Shown here: positions 62,441 to 64,000 of the stretch, in pieces
How the letters are laid out: every line of letters begins with the position of its first letter
Position numbering within the stretch: the first letter of the stretch is position 1
Assembly: GCF_035984415.1 (NCBI RefSeq)
Contig: NZ_CP130720.1
Location: 248,001 to 312,000 of the forward strand
Length of the DNA stretch: 64,000 bases
DNA from: Streptomyces sp. NBC_01296
Lineage (GTDB): Bacteria > Actinomycetota > Actinomycetes > Streptomycetales > Streptomycetaceae
Direction of reading: 5' to 3'
Notes under the pieces: generated by a model
What the model saw: only the letters and a program-made list of their open reading frames with translations
Databases searched by the model: none
Told to the model about the DNA's origin: nothing
Program-made: the position numbers and the translations under genes

Positions 62441-63694
62441 ATGTACAAACGCTCGGGGTTTCTCGCCCTCACCACGGTCGGCGTAGTGCTGTGCACCGCT
62501 GGTCTCACGCCATCGGTCAGCCAGGCAGCCGGCAGCGCCGACGGCGAGAAGGGGTCCTACGCCGAAAAGCACGGCCTGACAGTGGATGACATCGGGCACA
62601 TCAACGCACTGAACGAGAAGGCTCTGAATCTGGGTCAGCCCGGCAAGCCATCGGGAGGGTTACTGCCGAGTGCCACCGAGTCCCTCAGGGCCTCCGCATC
62701 GGCTGGCGACAGGGTGACCCCTCCCGCCGAGCCGCTCGACAGCATGCCTGACGCGTACCGGGCCCACGGAGACAGGGCCACTACCGGCATCAGCAACTAC
62801 ATACGCAAGTGGCAGCAGGCCTACAGTCACCGCGACGGCAAACCTCAGCAGATGACCGAAGAGCAGCGAGAGCAGCTGTCCTACGGGTGCGTCGGCGTCA
62901 CCTGGGTCAATTCAGGCCCCTACCCGACGAACAAGCTGGCCTTCGCGTCCTTTGACGAGGACAAGTACAAGAACGCTCTGGAGACCACCGGCCCACGGCC
63001 GGGCGAGACGCGGGCCGAGTTCGAGGGGCGCATCGCCAAGCAGAGCTTCGACGAGACAAAGGGGTTCAACCGGGCTCGTGATGTGGCATCCGTCACGAAC
63101 AAGGCCCTGGAGAACGCCCACGACGAGGGGGCCTATCTCACCTACCTGAAGGCAGAGCTCACGAAAAGCAACGACGCTCTGTCCAAAGAAGACATCCGTT
63201 CGAACTTTTACTCAGCCCTGAGGAACACACCGGCCTTCAAGGACAGGAACGGGGGCAACTACGACCCGTCCAAGATGAAGGCGGTCATCTACTCGAAGCA
63301 CTTCTGGAGCGGACAGGACCCCAGGAGCCCCTCCGACAAGAGGAAGTACGGCGACCCGGACGCCTTCCGCCCGAACCAGAACACAGGCCTGGTCGACATG
63401 TCGAAGGACAGGAACACCTCGCGTAGCCCCGCCAAGCCCGACGAGAGCTACGTCAACTTCGACTACGGCTGGTTCGGGGACCAAAAAGAAGCAAACCCCG
63501 GCAACACCATATGGACCCACGCCAACCACTACCACTCGCCCGGCGGCGCCATGGGGCCCATGCAGGTATACGAGAGCAAGTTCCGCAGCTGGTCCAGCGG
63601 CTACACGGACTTCGACCGCGGAACCTACATCATCACCTTCATACCCAAGAACTGGAACACCGCCCCCGCCAAGGTGAAGCAGGGCTGGCCGTAA
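62441..63694 (+). CDS. Protein-glutamine gamma-glutamyltransferase (microbial transglutaminase), 417-aa prepro-enzyme
   Basis: The sequence closely follows the S. mobaraensis enzyme. Signal peptide to about residue 29 (VVLCTAGLTPSVSQAA), a pro-region (KGSYAEKHGLTVDDIGHINA) and a mature part starting near residue 87, before DRVTPPAEPLDSMPDAYR. Nucleophile Cys150 is in LSYGCVGVTWVNSG, Asp341 in VNFDYGWFG and His360 in THANHYH; the Cys-Asp and Cys-His distances (191 and 210) equal those of Cys64/Asp255/His274. The enzyme cross-links Gln and Lys side chains without calcium, is secreted as a zymogen and activated by proteases. AAAGGAG lies 12 bases upstream of the ATG. The pro-region is somewhat longer than in S. 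mobaraensis (407 aa in total). Confidence 0.97.
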   Translation: MYKRSGFLALTTVGVVLCTAGLTPSVSQAAGSADGEKGSYAEKHGLTVDDIGHINALNEKALNLGQPGKPSGGLLPSATESLRASASAGDRVTPPAEPLDSMPDAYRAHGDRATTGISNYIRKWQQAYSHRDGKPQQMTEEQREQLSYGCVGVTWVNSGPYPTNKLAFASFDEDKYKNALETTGPRPGETRAEFEGRIAKQSFDETKGFNRARDVASVTNKALENAHDEGAYLTYLKAELTKSNDALSKEDIRSNFYSALRNTPAFKDRNGGNYDPSKMKAVIYSKHFWSGQDPRSPSDKRKYGDPDAFRPNQNTGLVDMSKDRNTSRSPAKPDESYVNFDYGWFGDQKEANPGNTIWTHANHYHSPGGAMGPMQVYESKFRSWSSGYTDFDRGTYIITFIPKNWNTAPAKVKQGWP

Positions 63695-63895
63695 CACCCC
63701 GCCCCTCACCACGAACAGGCCCTCCGCGCCCTCCGCGCAACTGCCCAGCCCCACCACGTGCCACATGCGGAGCGGGGCAACCCTTCGATCACCCACACCC
63801 CCCAGTTCGCGGCCCGATGACCACCCGCCCCGACCGGGTGCTGCCCATCACCCCCAGGGCTCCGCTATGAGCACTGAACCGGACCGGGCGTATCC

Positions 63896-63930
63896 CGCCT
63901 CCCCTTTTGCCACTCACGACAGGGGAGGCG
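63896..63930. terminator. 10-bp stem hairpin near window end
   Basis: CGCCTCCCCT (63896-63905) and AGGGGAGGCG (63921-63930) are perfect inverse complements. It lies ~200 bases after the transglutaminase stop, so it may end that transcript or a gene outside the window. Nothing else is supported between 63695 and 64000. Confidence 0.55.
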
Positions 63931-64000
63931 GCCGGTACCTTCGTGGGGATGACGGTCGCATCGCGGGCCGGAAGCCCGGCGGCTACCACGGCCCGGGCGC

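Overview
The window is high-GC actinomycete DNA, almost certainly Streptomyces. The codon usage, GTG/ATG starts with GGAGG-type ribosome binding sites, ANTAR/DUF5133 proteins, CsbD and PRC-barrel stress proteins, a mycothione-reductase remnant and an F420-type oxidoreductase all fit. The clearest marker is a complete secreted protein-glutamine transglutaminase of the S. mobaraensis type (62441-63694), whose Cys/Asp/His spacing matches the known enzyme exactly. No rRNA, tRNA or CRISPR array was seen.

Layout. 1-8 kb: stress and housekeeping genes (3' end of a large catalase, PRC-barrel, ANTAR-DUF5133, CBS, CsbD, a carboxylate-amine ligase, a YihY-type membrane protein). 8-22 kb: HAD phosphatase, F420 oxidoreductase, flavin-reductase-like protein, LCP cell-wall ligase, Baeyer-Villiger-type monooxygenase, lipoproteins and LysR, mixed with gene relics. 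22.7-26.7 kb: a minus-strand group of five genes containing two different HExxH zinc-peptidase candidates. 27.5-32.4 kb: a tight three-gene operon (ATP-grasp ligase, GWD-like dikinase, MFS exporter) that looks like a small uncharacterised biosynthetic cassette. 33-35 kb: Rpf-like hydrolase and relics. 35.2-48.7 kb: a polyketide locus. It has an unknown protein, a single-module highly reducing PKS with two tandem enoylreductase domains, a KAS III-like enzyme, a free ACP, a thioester-reductase-like SDR, and a protein fusing an esterase to a Baeyer-Villiger monooxygenase. 48.8-55.3 kb: scraps of four or more insertion sequences around pncA, a calcium-binding EF-hand protein, a lamin-tail protein and a lipoprotein. 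55.6-58.9 kb: a MarR-controlled operon and a divergent TetR/SRPBCC pair, both with visible operators. 59-61 kb: a decayed BlaI/M56 pair and a decayed HNH nuclease. 62.4-63.7 kb: transglutaminase.

How the genes work together. In the PKS locus, four genes overlap by 4 bp (GTGA/ATGA) and are surely co-translated. The PKS should build a methyl-branched chain (AT motif YASH), the KAS III-like protein and free ACP may start or transfer the chain, and the SDR may release it reductively. The esterase-BVMO fusion could insert oxygen next to a ketone and hydrolyse the ester made. In the 27.7-32.4 kb operon, the ligase and dikinase would make a product exported by the MFS protein.

About twenty genes are broken by frameshifts, internal deletions, a nonsense codon or loss of a catalytic residue. 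Together with the IS scraps this suggests a decaying chromosome-arm region. Some of the single-base frameshifts could be sequencing errors, but the large deletions cannot.
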